From Stramenopiles sp. TOSAG23-2 (Eukaryota; Sar), in NCBI GenBank assembly GCA_900128395.1, contig LT649700.1:1-15662 (forward strand): a stretch of 15,662 nucleotides of DNA, written 5' to 3'. The notes beneath the pieces are model-generated. The model saw only the letters and a program-made list of their open reading frames with translations. It was not told the DNA's origin and did not search any database. Positions 1 to 6,833 of this stretch are shown in pieces. How positions within the stretch are numbered: the stretch's first letter is position 1; each line of letters opens with the position of its first letter. Both the position numbers and the translations under genes were made by a program.

Positions 1-434
1 TAATCCTATCAAATACGTAAATAGATTTCTACCTTTTTTTGATCAAAATCAATAGTGAGTAGTTATAAAAATTAACATGGACACACTAGCTGTATAGAGA
101 GGATTTTTAAATTCTTTAGAAAAATCGTTGTTGATAAGGCGAAAATCGTTGTTGATAAGGCGGCACGTGGTATATTCCATAAAAAGCACTTTCCAAAAGT
201 AGCAAAAATTACATGCTATTTACATGCTAGTTTTACGGAATATCCTCCGTTGAAAATAGAACAGATTCTGTGGTGCTATACAGCATTAAATCTACCAACT
301 TTATTACGAGAGTTTATTAAAAAATATTAATAAATAGTCAGTCCTGGAGACTTTATTCATTTCTTATTTTCTAATTTCTCCAGTCTTAAATAAAATATCA
401 ATCTATCAATTTTGGACACCTCGTGCCTTGTCCG
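1..434. other. AT-rich 5' flank with unassigned open stretch
   Basis: No recognisable gene. On the plus strand, 76-330 is open for 84 codons after a TAA at 73 and ends in a TAA at 328-330, but it has no ATG. Its later part reads like ordinary protein, with mixed charged, aromatic and hydrophobic residues and a motif GIFHKKHFPKVAK. I cannot assign it to a family. It could be the last exon or a relic of a gene that starts outside the window, or chance. A 21-bp perfect tandem duplication lies inside it. From 331 to 434 the sequence is AT-rich and I see nothing in it. Confidence 0.4.
121..162. repeat. 21-bp perfect tandem duplication
   Basis: Two adjacent identical 21-bp units, 121-141 and 142-162 (each begins aaaatcgttgttgataaggc). 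The unit length is a multiple of three and keeps the surrounding 76-330 frame open, adding one extra KIVVDKA heptapeptide. Perfect identity suggests a recent replication-slippage event. Confidence 0.9.
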
Positions 435-515
435 ATGGCAGACGACTCACTACCACTTTCAATAAATTCAATTACGGAAGACTCTTCCAGGATATTACGA
501 TTATTATCAGAGTGA
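435..515 (+). other. Short upstream ORF (26 codons) before the methyltransferase gene
   Basis: ATG at 435 followed by 26 sense codons and TGA at 513-515. It begins MADDSLPLS and is Ser- and acid-rich. It lies in the same frame as the methyltransferase gene, whose ATG at 522 is only two codons after the TGA. It may be a regulatory uORF in the 5' leader. The sequence around the stop (gtgagt, 512-517) also matches a 5' splice-donor consensus, so it could instead be a short first exon of something else. It may equally be chance; there is no homology evidence. Confidence 0.25.
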
Positions 516-521
516 GTTCCG

Positions 522-2312
522 ATGAAAAAGTTTTGTAATAGACCACTCTTCTTTGTTTCTTTAGGAATGCTCTGCTTGGTTATTTCAATTTTAATTTGGT
601 ACTTTAAACTAAGCTTAATTTCCTTGATAACTTTAGTATATGATTTCCAAGTTCCACCAGAGGATTCACAAGTTCCCCCAGAGTGGTGGTATCAACAAAA
701 TTATCAACCTACATTTACTTGTCAACATGAACGCAGAATTGGTGGTTTAGGTGACGGTCCAAAATGGGTTTGTGACCCGCATAGAATACCACGAGATAGT
801 TGTTTAGTGTATTCCATTGGCTCAAATAATGATTTCTCGTTTGAGCAGAATGTTTTAAATGAAATATCAGATAAATGCGAAATACACACATTTGACCCTA
901 CTACTGGTAAAAACCCATCAAATAAACCACCATCCGTTCATTTCCATCCGTGGGCCGTTGGTTCGAAAACAGAAGTGAATAAACTTGGATGGGAGGTTAA
1001 AACGATACAAGATATTATTTCGTCTCTTGGTCACAACGATCGTACAATTGACATTTTAAAAATAGATTGTGAAGGTTGTGAATGGGAAAGTTATGATACT
1101 TGGTTGAATGGACCAAAAATTCGTCAAATACAAGTCGAAATGCACGGGATCAAAAAAGCAAAAGAACTGCTTTCTAGTATGTATAATAGCAACTTTGTAG
1201 TCTTTCATAAAGAGCCGAACACGTATGGTTGTCGCGGTTCATGTATCGAATACGCATTTGTTCATTTAAGTGAATATTTTTTTAGTAATATTTATGACAA
1301 CAGTACGAAAGCATATAGTCGTAAAAATAATAGAAGTAAAACTTTTAGAGTTCCTCCTCTGCTGCGCCAGCCATTCGAAAATTCATCGGTAGCGTACAAA
1401 GAGTCAGATAAATTTTTTACAGATATTAGAGATTCAGATTGGTTGCGTATGAAAGAACGACAACGAAATGCGAAGTATTGCTTATACGACGGTTGTCCTG
1501 ACAATACACCAAATAAGTGGTATCAACAAAATTATCAACCTACATTTACTTGTCAACATGAACGCAGAATTGGTGGTTTAGGTGACGGTCCAAAATGGGT
1601 TTGTGACCCGCATAGAATACCACGAGATAGTTGTTTAGTGTATTCCATTGGCTCAAATAATGATTTCTCGTTTGAGCAGAATGTTTTAAATGAAATATCA
1701 GATAAATGCGAAATACACACATTTGACCCTACTACTGGTAAAAACCCATCAAATAAACCACCATCCGTTCATTTCCATCCGTGGGCCGTTGGTTCGAAAA
1801 CAGAAGTGAATAAACTTGGATGGGAGGTTAAAACGATACAAGATATTATTTCGTCTCTTGGTCACAACGATCGTACAATTGACATTTTAAAAATAGATTG
1901 TGAAGGTTGTGAATGGGAAAGTTATGATACTTGGTTGAATGGACCAAAAATTCGTCAAATACAAGTTAAGTTATACGGGATCAAAAAAGCAAAAGAACTG
2001 CTTTCTAGTGCGTATAATAGCAACTTTGTAGTCTTTCATATCGAACCGGATGCCGCAGGTAAGTGCCAAGCCGACTGTTACGAATTTGCTTTTCTGCGGT
2101 TAAGTAATGCATTTTTTAGCGAAGATATAAGAAGTAACACCTTTAGAATTCCCGCCCCGCCACCACGCAAGCCATTTTTGGATTCAATGTTAGCATACAA
2201 AGAGTCAGATGGATTTTTTACAGATATCAGAGATTCAGATTGGTTGCGTATGAAAGAACGCCAACGAAATGCGAAGTATTGCAATACTAATGTGAGATGC
2301 GGAAAGAAGTAG
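522..2312 (+). CDS. Type II membrane protein with two tandem METTL24-like methyltransferase domains
   Basis: A 596-residue protein. The N-terminus has a short basic start and an uncleaved-looking hydrophobic anchor (about 8-40), suggesting a Golgi/ER type II topology. Two tandem copies of a Methyltransf_22 (METTL24-like, FkbM-related) Rossmann domain follow, at about 56-320 and 333-590. Each copy has the GDGPKWVCD entry motif (78-85), the SAM-site strand CLVYSIGSNNDFSFE (94-108; 371-385), the acidic FDPT (124-127; 401-404) and LKIDCEGCEWE (179-189; 456-466). Each ends in a matching tail, DSDWLRMKERQRNAKYC. Repeat 1 keeps the E206-x-H208 pair after the sixth strand; repeat 2 has K483 and Y485 there. 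The family is presumed to methylate glycans or other secretory substrates, but the substrate is unknown. An in-frame TGA at 513 supports ATG 522 as the start. No intron is evident. The product class is well supported; the activity of repeat 2 is doubtful. Confidence 0.88.
   Translation: MKKFCNRPLFFVSLGMLCLVISILIWYFKLSLISLITLVYDFQVPPEDSQVPPEWWYQQNYQPTFTCQHERRIGGLGDGPKWVCDPHRIPRDSCLVYSIGSNNDFSFEQNVLNEISDKCEIHTFDPTTGKNPSNKPPSVHFHPWAVGSKTEVNKLGWEVKTIQDIISSLGHNDRTIDILKIDCEGCEWESYDTWLNGPKIRQIQVEMHGIKKAKELLSSMYNSNFVVFHKEPNTYGCRGSCIEYAFVHLSEYFFSNIYDNSTKAYSRKNNRSKTFRVPPLLRQPFENSSVAYKESDKFFTDIRDSDWLRMKERQRNAKYCLYDGCPDNTPNKWYQQNYQPTFTCQHERRIGGLGDGPKWVCDPHRIPRDSCLVYSIGSNNDFSFEQNVLNEISDKCEIHTFDPTTGKNPSNKPPSVHFHPWAVGSKTEVNKLGWEVKTIQDIISSLGHNDRTIDILKIDCEGCEWESYDTWLNGPKIRQIQVKLYGIKKAKELLSSAYNSNFVVFHIEPDAAGKCQADCYEFAFLRLSNAFFSEDIRSNTFRIPAPPPRKPFLDSMLAYKESDGFFTDIRDSDWLRMKERQRNAKYCNTNVRCGKK
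686..1135 (+). repeat. Internal direct repeat, copy 1 (450 bp identical)
   Basis: By eye, 686-1135 is identical base for base to 1517-1966, an offset of 831 bp (277 codons, in frame). It covers the start of the methyltransferase domain through the LKIDCEGCEWE strand. Similarity continues, imperfectly, to 1209/2040. It is then lost over 1210-1394 against 2041-2195, and returns over 1395-1481 against 2196-2282 (4 differences in 87). Confidence 0.93.
1517..1966 (+). repeat. Internal direct repeat, copy 2 (450 bp identical)
   Basis: Second copy of the 450-bp identical block in the methyltransferase gene. Identity at synonymous sites is complete. The downstream third of the repeat unit differs in sequence and is 30 bp shorter than in copy 1. 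Confidence 0.93.
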
Positions 2313-2683
2313 GAACATATGCAATGTTTGAGTACAATTGTTTTGAATTGAATCGAATTTTTGTTTTGTTGTTTTGCTAGTACTGGTTGACAAGTTTGTT
2401 GTTTCGGGTTTTGATTTTGATTTTGATTTTGTTTGATACACTGTGCTTCAGGCTGATAAACTTTCACATTTTAAGGTTTAATGTGTAGGTATTCTTGAAT
2501 ATTTCCCGTTATTGCTTTAGGATATTTATAATTTTGACCATAGACCCTTAAATATCCGCTTTTTTAGAGGGTTTTTGATGTTGTGGCTCCGAGTTCGCGG
2601 ATGTCAACCTTGACCAAGCCGAGTCACCAAGCCGAGCCATGGAGTCGGGGAAGACAGTTGAGTCGCCACCCCAAGTCACTGAG

Positions 2684-2842
2684 CTAAGTTGTGAGTAAAA
2701 TTTCAAGCAAAATTTTATCCGCATGTTTCTTTGACATTGCACAAGTCTGTGTATTATGGTCCTCGTTCAGTGTTCCATGAGACCAGCAAGTAGAGCAACG
2801 ACCTTTTTTTTCCAGCACGCGAGATTTTTTCATCTTAAACAT
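2684..2842 (-). pseudogene. Small frame with CCHC-like zinc-knuckle motif (possible relic)
   Basis: A 52-codon minus-strand frame (ATG at 2842, second ATG at 2833, TAG at 2684-2686). It encodes a basic start (MFKMKKSRVLEKKGR), then CSTCWSHGTLNEDHNTQTC, then a Lys-rich tail. The Cys/His spacing is C-x2-C-x9-H-x4-C. The ending, an acidic residue then HNxxTC, resembles the C-x2-C-x4-GHNxxTC knuckles at the ends of some transposase and Gag-like proteins, with five extra residues in the first loop. The frame stays open upstream of the ATG through a low-complexity AT/TG stretch, so it may be the end of a larger decayed gene or exon. The homology is a weak pattern match and function is unknown. Confidence 0.3.
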
Positions 2843-3110
2843 ATTGAGAAGAAAATAAAATAAATAAATATGTACAAGTGTCTTGATATATATGTGTGTG
2901 CGTGCGCCCTAAATATATGTTGAAACAATCATACCATATGGAAGGAGGTTGTGGGTATAATATATTCGTTTTTATTCATCAATTTTCAATAGTATAGTTA
3001 TTATTTTCACTTTTTTCATCATCTTTTCTCAGCAGTAGCAGCATGATGCAATTGGCTCAAAATTTTGTAAATTCTTTCCTCTCCTCGAGATCTGGTCTGG
3101 GAGATCCCAG

Positions 3111-3142
3111 CTGGGCCAGCTGGGCCAGCCCAGCCAGCCCAG
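3111..3142. repeat. GC-rich imperfect inverted repeat
   Basis: The arms ctgggccagctggg (3111-3124) and cccagccagcccag (3129-3142) pair with two central mismatches around a 4-base ccag spacer. This gives a stable hairpin on either strand in an otherwise AT-rich area. The same bases are two to three repeats of a gctgggcca-like unit, so slippage could also have produced it. Confidence 0.7.
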
Positions 3143-3409
3143 AGAATTATGGGCTCACTTTTTTTGCAATTATTTGTAAGTACAGTATTAGTGTATACTG
3201 AAATATTCCTATAATTGATCACACATAACAAATCGCCTTTTCGATTTTCGACACATACATGTCGTAAGCGTCTGCCGTTATACACATTTATTATTGTATC
3301 ACATGTATAAAAACAAACAATATAACCAAATAGACTTCCATGATAGAATTTAGAAATTTCTAACCAAGATAGACTTGCATTTGTTTTTTCCATAACAGAA
3401 GCTCTCTCA

Positions 3410-3422
3410 TAGCAAATAAAAT
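3410..3422. repeat. 13-bp direct repeat, left flank of protease frame
   Basis: tagcaaataaaat occurs here and again at 3851-3863. With one mismatch the match extends by four bases (yatt). The two copies bracket the protease-like frame at a separation of 441 bp. They could be a target-site duplication, but both contain AATAAA and may simply be polyadenylation-type signals. Confidence 0.5.
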
Positions 3423-3442
3423 CATTCTTACATTTCCACTAA

Positions 3443-3808
3443 AGAAAAAATAATAAACAATTTAAACTTCTAGTTGATACTGGTGGACAAGCTGGTACAC
3501 AGATTCAAGAAAGATTTATTAAAGGACTTGGCATTCCATATGTTAAAAACAAAAAAGGAGAGCTTAAATATGAAAATATACTATGTGCAGGTAAAGAAAT
3601 GAAATGTAAATTTGCGATGGTGAATATAGAACCAAACAAAAATTTGAGAGGTTGCCATGTATTGGAAAATGAGGAAATTCTTGTCGTTCCAAATGGAACA
3701 GTACAAATACTTGGTTTGAAGCAGATTAAAAAGATGAAAATAATTATTGAGCCAAGAAGTGCTAGTGATTCTGAAACAAATCCATATAAAAAAAGAAAGA
3801 AGGGTTGA
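3443..3808 (+). pseudogene. Retropepsin-like aspartic protease domain lacking a start codon
   Basis: The frame is open from just after a TAA at 3440-3442 to a TGA at 3806-3808 (121 codons). The first ATG comes only at 3599, inside the domain, so the gene has no usable start here. The N-terminal part has the clan AA active-site signature LLVDTGGQAGT, with catalytic Asp at 3476-3478. The hydrophobic-hydrophobic-Gly element ILG (3707-3715) lies 79 residues later and is followed by a helix, the usual retropepsin arrangement. The tail is very basic (KKRKKG). Retropepsins come from retroelements or from domesticated cellular proteases. No reverse transcriptase or integrase follows, so this is either a retroelement fragment or the last exon of a spliced gene; ttctag at 3468-3473 is a possible acceptor. 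Domain call is moderately sure; gene status is open. Confidence 0.5.
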
Positions 3809-3850
3809 TTATAAAGAATAAGAATTCGTATGAGCTTACAAGGGTATGAT

Positions 3851-3863
3851 TAGCAAATAAAAT
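3851..3863. repeat. 13-bp direct repeat, right flank of protease frame
   Basis: Second exact copy of tagcaaataaaat, 43 bp after the protease-like stop codon. It pairs with the copy at 3410-3422. It contains an AATAAA hexamer that could also serve as a poly(A) signal for the plus-strand frame. Confidence 0.5.
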
Positions 3864-3952
3864 TATTGAAATATATATACTTAAAATTTTTTATATTAAT
3901 TTGTTCTTCCAGATTTTTTCAATCTCTCTCTTGTAATCAACAATTTTACTTC

Positions 3953-5275
3953 TTACCCAAACGCATCGTGATGAAATCTCCTAACTGCATCAACGCCATC
4001 AATAAAAAATGGACGTAAACGTTTACATAATGCAGTAATTTCCTTATGCCGTGGTACCATAAAAGCATCATGACCATGTATTGTATTTAATACTTCATAA
4101 TGTACACGAAAATCTTTTTGTGGTCCTAATGTAGATGCAACTTCTAACAATTCACATGGTGGCATAATTGCATCTGTTGAATACGGCAATAATAAAATTT
4201 CTTTTTTTTCTTTTTTACCTGTTATTTCATTGATATCATTTATATTATTGATGTGATTTTCTTTCATTACATCATAATCCAAAGACATTCTATCACATGC
4301 TTCTGATAATGTCATATAACAATCAACATCATATCCTCCACGTTCAAATAAATCCGCTTGATGCTTTAAATAGCTTTCTACTTCAAATGTAACTTCCTCT
4401 TCATCAGCATGATTTTTATTATTCCTATTTCTATTTTTATTTTTGTCATCCATTGGATCCCATGAAAAACGTCGATCAAATTCTTCTCTACTCCTATATC
4501 CAATAGTTCCAATCATACGTGCAACACGAAGACCTTTCGATTTATCCATTTTTACAGCTTGCCGTTGTACAAATCGTAATCCAACTGTACTAGGTGATGT
4601 ATGGCCAGTAGCAGCTATTGCACATGCACGATGAAATTTATTTGGATACATTGCAGCAAATTGTAAAACTTGCATACCACCCATCGAACCACCAACAATC
4701 GCAGAAACTTTTTCAATACCTAAATATTCTAATAAAATATTATGTAAATTAGCCATATCTAATGGAGTTATTGTTGGAAAATCATTTTTCCATTTTTTAC
4801 CAGTATCTTCATTTGTTGTTATCGGTGATGTAGATCCATATGGACTACCTAATGGTGATGCACATATTACATTAAATTTATTTAAATCGATTCCATACGA
4901 TTCACCATATCCAACAATACTTCTCCACCATCCTTTTGCATTATGTTCTTTCGAATCGACTAAAAATGGCGAGTTTGATAATGATGGAAATACATATATT
5001 ATAGGTTTCATTGGATTTTCATTCATACCAATAGATAAATATTTTATTTGAAGGGATTTGGATGGTATTTTAAAACCATTTTCTAATTTTAAATCAACAC
5101 CTGGTTTGATGGTTTCTACAAAAATTTCCGATGATTCTCCTTGTGATGCTGATAATGTGGACATTTTGAATAATCGTTGTTGTTTAGATGCATCGTGACG
5201 GATATTATTATTATTGTTGCTATAACGGCAATAATATTTAATTTTTTTTTGTACAGCACGCCAACTTGTGTTCAT
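3953..5275 (-). CDS. Homoserine O-acetyltransferase family enzyme (MetX/Met2-like)
   Basis: A 440-residue alpha/beta-hydrolase acyltransferase. Family members transfer acetyl from acetyl-CoA to homoserine (methionine synthesis) or, in some subfamilies, to serine; which applies cannot be settled by eye. Hallmarks: GWW (115-117), ASPLGSPYGSTSPIT (139-153), nucleophile elbow GGSMGGMQ with Ser197, the substrate-side GHTSPS...VQRQA (224-240), acid Asp368 in STDAIMPP, and His402 in HGHDAF. The spacing fits the family. The first 37 residues are basic, have a single acidic residue (D28) and contain an Asn run; they may be a mitochondrial presequence, with Met38 as an alternative cytosolic start. Two low-complexity insertions, at about 278-290 (Asn/Lys/Arg) and 339-359 (Asn/Lys/Glu), lie in the lid/core linker regions and probably form surface loops. 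Head-to-head with the small membrane-protein gene across 884 bp. Confidence 0.93.
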   Translation of the reverse strand: MNTSWRAVQKKIKYYCRYSNNNNNIRHDASKQQRLFKMSTLSASQGESSEIFVETIKPGVDLKLENGFKIPSKSLQIKYLSIGMNENPMKPIIYVFPSLSNSPFLVDSKEHNAKGWWRSIVGYGESYGIDLNKFNVICASPLGSPYGSTSPITTNEDTGKKWKNDFPTITPLDMANLHNILLEYLGIEKVSAIVGGSMGGMQVLQFAAMYPNKFHRACAIAATGHTSPSTVGLRFVQRQAVKMDKSKGLRVARMIGTIGYRSREEFDRRFSWDPMDDKNKNRNRNNKNHADEEEVTFEVESYLKHQADLFERGGYDVDCYMTLSEACDRMSLDYDVMKENHINNINDINEITGKKEKKEILLLPYSTDAIMPPCELLEVASTLGPQKDFRVHYEVLNTIHGHDAFMVPRHKEITALCKRLRPFFIDGVDAVRRFHHDAFG

Positions 5276-6159
5276 TTATTAATTAATTAATTAATTAATT
5301 TATTATTCTTGGTAATATTTTTCTGTACGATGATAACTTAATTTTGATACTACTATGTCTTCGACTATATATATATATATATTATACTGTGTGGGAAATG
5401 AGCGTAATATGATTGCACTCTATATATTTTCTACTTTCTATTTGTAAATTCTTGCAATCTCTATATATCTTTTCTACAATAATATCGATCGATCAGGTGC
5501 ACGTATGTGTTTCTGTGTGCTGGTGCATATGTGTGTGGTAGTCGTCTTCTATAGCTATACTTGCCAGCTTGTAGTAACAACAAATCTTTCGCTGATAAAT
5601 ACGTGCAACAAGCATATTTTAATACCAGGCATATCAGCATACTACCACCAGTTGGTATCATCACAGTTCTCTCTCGCGAAATAAAGTTGGATCAAATGAC
5701 ACATAATTTATACTTAAATATAGGAAAATTAGAATACTAGAAATACTCATCTCCCAGATCTAGAGATCTCACAAACTCATCTCAAAAAAAAAGATTTCCC
5801 GACGATCAAAAATTATACTTGAAAGGGAAAATTAGAATATCAAGTGTGTCTATCAAATTGAAATCAGGAGAGACCAAAAACTCCTCAAAAATATTATTCG
5901 TGAACAAAAATTCATTATTTATTATATTAATTTGTACACATGTGTAACTTAATTATTCTAGAATATTGTACATCAAATCACATCATGCATTGGAATAATA
6001 CAATAGCAATAACAATATACGAAACGTTTTTATATAATAATCTCAGAAGAAATAGAGATACTATTAGTAATAACCAATCTGGTGTCACTTCTTTTGTTCT
6101 TCGATTAATAATAATCATTTTACGACGAAAATAATAATTTTGAATATTTTAATTAATAA
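5276..6159. other. AT-rich divergent spacer, probable promoters
   Basis: Lies between the divergent acetyltransferase and small membrane-protein genes, so it should hold both promoters and 5' leaders; no element is certain. Seen: a (TTAA)n microsatellite directly before the acetyltransferase ATG (about 5278-5301), a (TA)n run at about 5366-5382, an imperfect direct repeat of about 40 bp (5703-5743 and 5808-5845, sharing ttatactt and ggaaaattagaata), and a small palindrome agatctagagatct near 5757-5770. A 64-codon frame at 5940-6134 and a 67-codon minus-strand frame at 5461-5664 show no protein-like features. Confidence 0.6.
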
Positions 6160-6471
6160 ATGTCATCCGTATTGTGGTTCGCAAAGAACATTGATTTCAG
6201 GTTATATATTGGCCATGCAGTTGCATTCGTATGCCTTGCAGCGTATGGTGTTATCTTTTATTTCATATGGTTAGATGGTTCATATGGCCGTGAATTGAGA
6301 CGAAAAGAAATTGCATATAAAAATAAATTGAAAGAACAAGGTGGTAATCTAGTTGAGGAAAAGAATAAAAAAAAAATAACAGAGACTTTGAAAGACTCAC
6401 CTATAAAAAAAAGCAAATCATCAAAATCGAAGAAAAAAAAATCATCCAAAACAAGCAAAAAGAAGGATTGA
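6160..6471 (+). CDS. Small single-pass membrane protein with Lys-rich tail
   Basis: A 103-residue protein I do not recognise. Residues 1-14 are short and polar. A strong hydrophobic segment runs over about 16-38 (IGHAVAFVCLAAYGVIFYFI), then a highly charged tail with Lys/Ser-rich low complexity (68-102). The protein ends in KKKD, which fits the C-terminal KKxx ER-retrieval signal if the tail faces the cytosol; the positive residues after the helix suit that orientation. The frame starts cleanly after an AT-rich leader (taaATGtca, A at -3). The contrast between a clean membrane helix and a charged tail makes a real gene likely. ER or Golgi location is inference. It could also be a subunit of a larger membrane complex. 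Confidence 0.65.
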   Translation: MSSVLWFAKNIDFRLYIGHAVAFVCLAAYGVIFYFIWLDGSYGRELRRKEIAYKNKLKEQGGNLVEEKNKKKITETLKDSPIKKSKSSKSKKKKSSKTSKKKD

Positions 6472-6833
6472 AAGATCATTATAAAAATATAAATGAGTAT
6501 TGGAACAATATATATATATATATATATATATCAATGTGTGTCGCCTGTGTGTCGGTATTTAAAAATGCCCATAACGAGGAGAAGAATTTTAATTCAAACA
6601 TCATAGAGATGTGTTTTTTTGTCTTCTTAATAAAAAAAAATAATTATATATATGATAGCTGGAAGCTGGATAGCCAGGATAGTAAATAATATATTATATT
6701 TCAATTTTAAAATATTTTGATTATAAAAATTTATTAATTTAAAATATATCTTAATTTTGATTTTTAGTCTCGTAAAAAAACAATCTTCTTTTCTCTCTTT
6801 TACATTCTACAGATACTCTTGTTCTATCCTACC
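6472..6833. other. 3' spacer between convergent genes
   Basis: Separates the 3' ends of the small membrane-protein gene (+) and the WDR31-like gene (-), so it should hold both 3' UTRs. It contains a (TA)n run at about 6509-6531 and several A-rich tracts. A 73-codon frame over 6468-6689 runs through the microsatellite and is not credible as a gene. Confidence 0.6.

Larger units (their letters stand above)
2313..3442. other. Gene-poor, relic-like spacer
   Basis: No convincing full gene. Held here: a T/G-rich stretch with three attttg units near 2413-2431; a GC-richer island at about 2575-2690 in which ccaagccgag occurs twice (near 2608-2632); a short minus-strand frame with a zinc-knuckle-like motif (2684-2842); a TG-rich run near 2890-2910; a GC-rich hairpin at 3111-3142; and a 124-codon minus-strand frame at 3019-3393 that reads through that GC repeat and matches nothing I know. 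The abrupt changes in base composition suggest a patchwork of inserted or decayed pieces. Confidence 0.6.

Noticed and set aside
2078-2467. 129-codon minus-strand frame overlapping the end of the methyltransferase gene
   Set aside because: Most of it is the antisense of the coding repeat, and its N-terminus comes from the attttg simple repeat (QNQNQN).
2548-2742. 64-codon minus-strand frame
   Set aside because: It is composition-driven by the GC island and overlaps the zinc-knuckle frame in another phase; no recognisable features.
3019-3393. 124-codon minus-strand frame
   Set aside because: It reads through the GC repeat (giving WAGWAGPAGPAG), shows no domain or conserved motif I recognise, and has no strong start context. 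I mention it in the spacer entry but do not call it a gene.
3599-3808. 69-codon protein starting at ATG 3599 as a separate gene
   Set aside because: The same frame is open further upstream and carries the DTGG active site there, so this ATG lies inside a protease domain and is not a real start.
6468-6689. 73-codon plus-strand frame after the small membrane protein
   Set aside because: It contains a (TA)n microsatellite giving an IYIYIYI run, overlaps the previous stop, and looks like 3' UTR.
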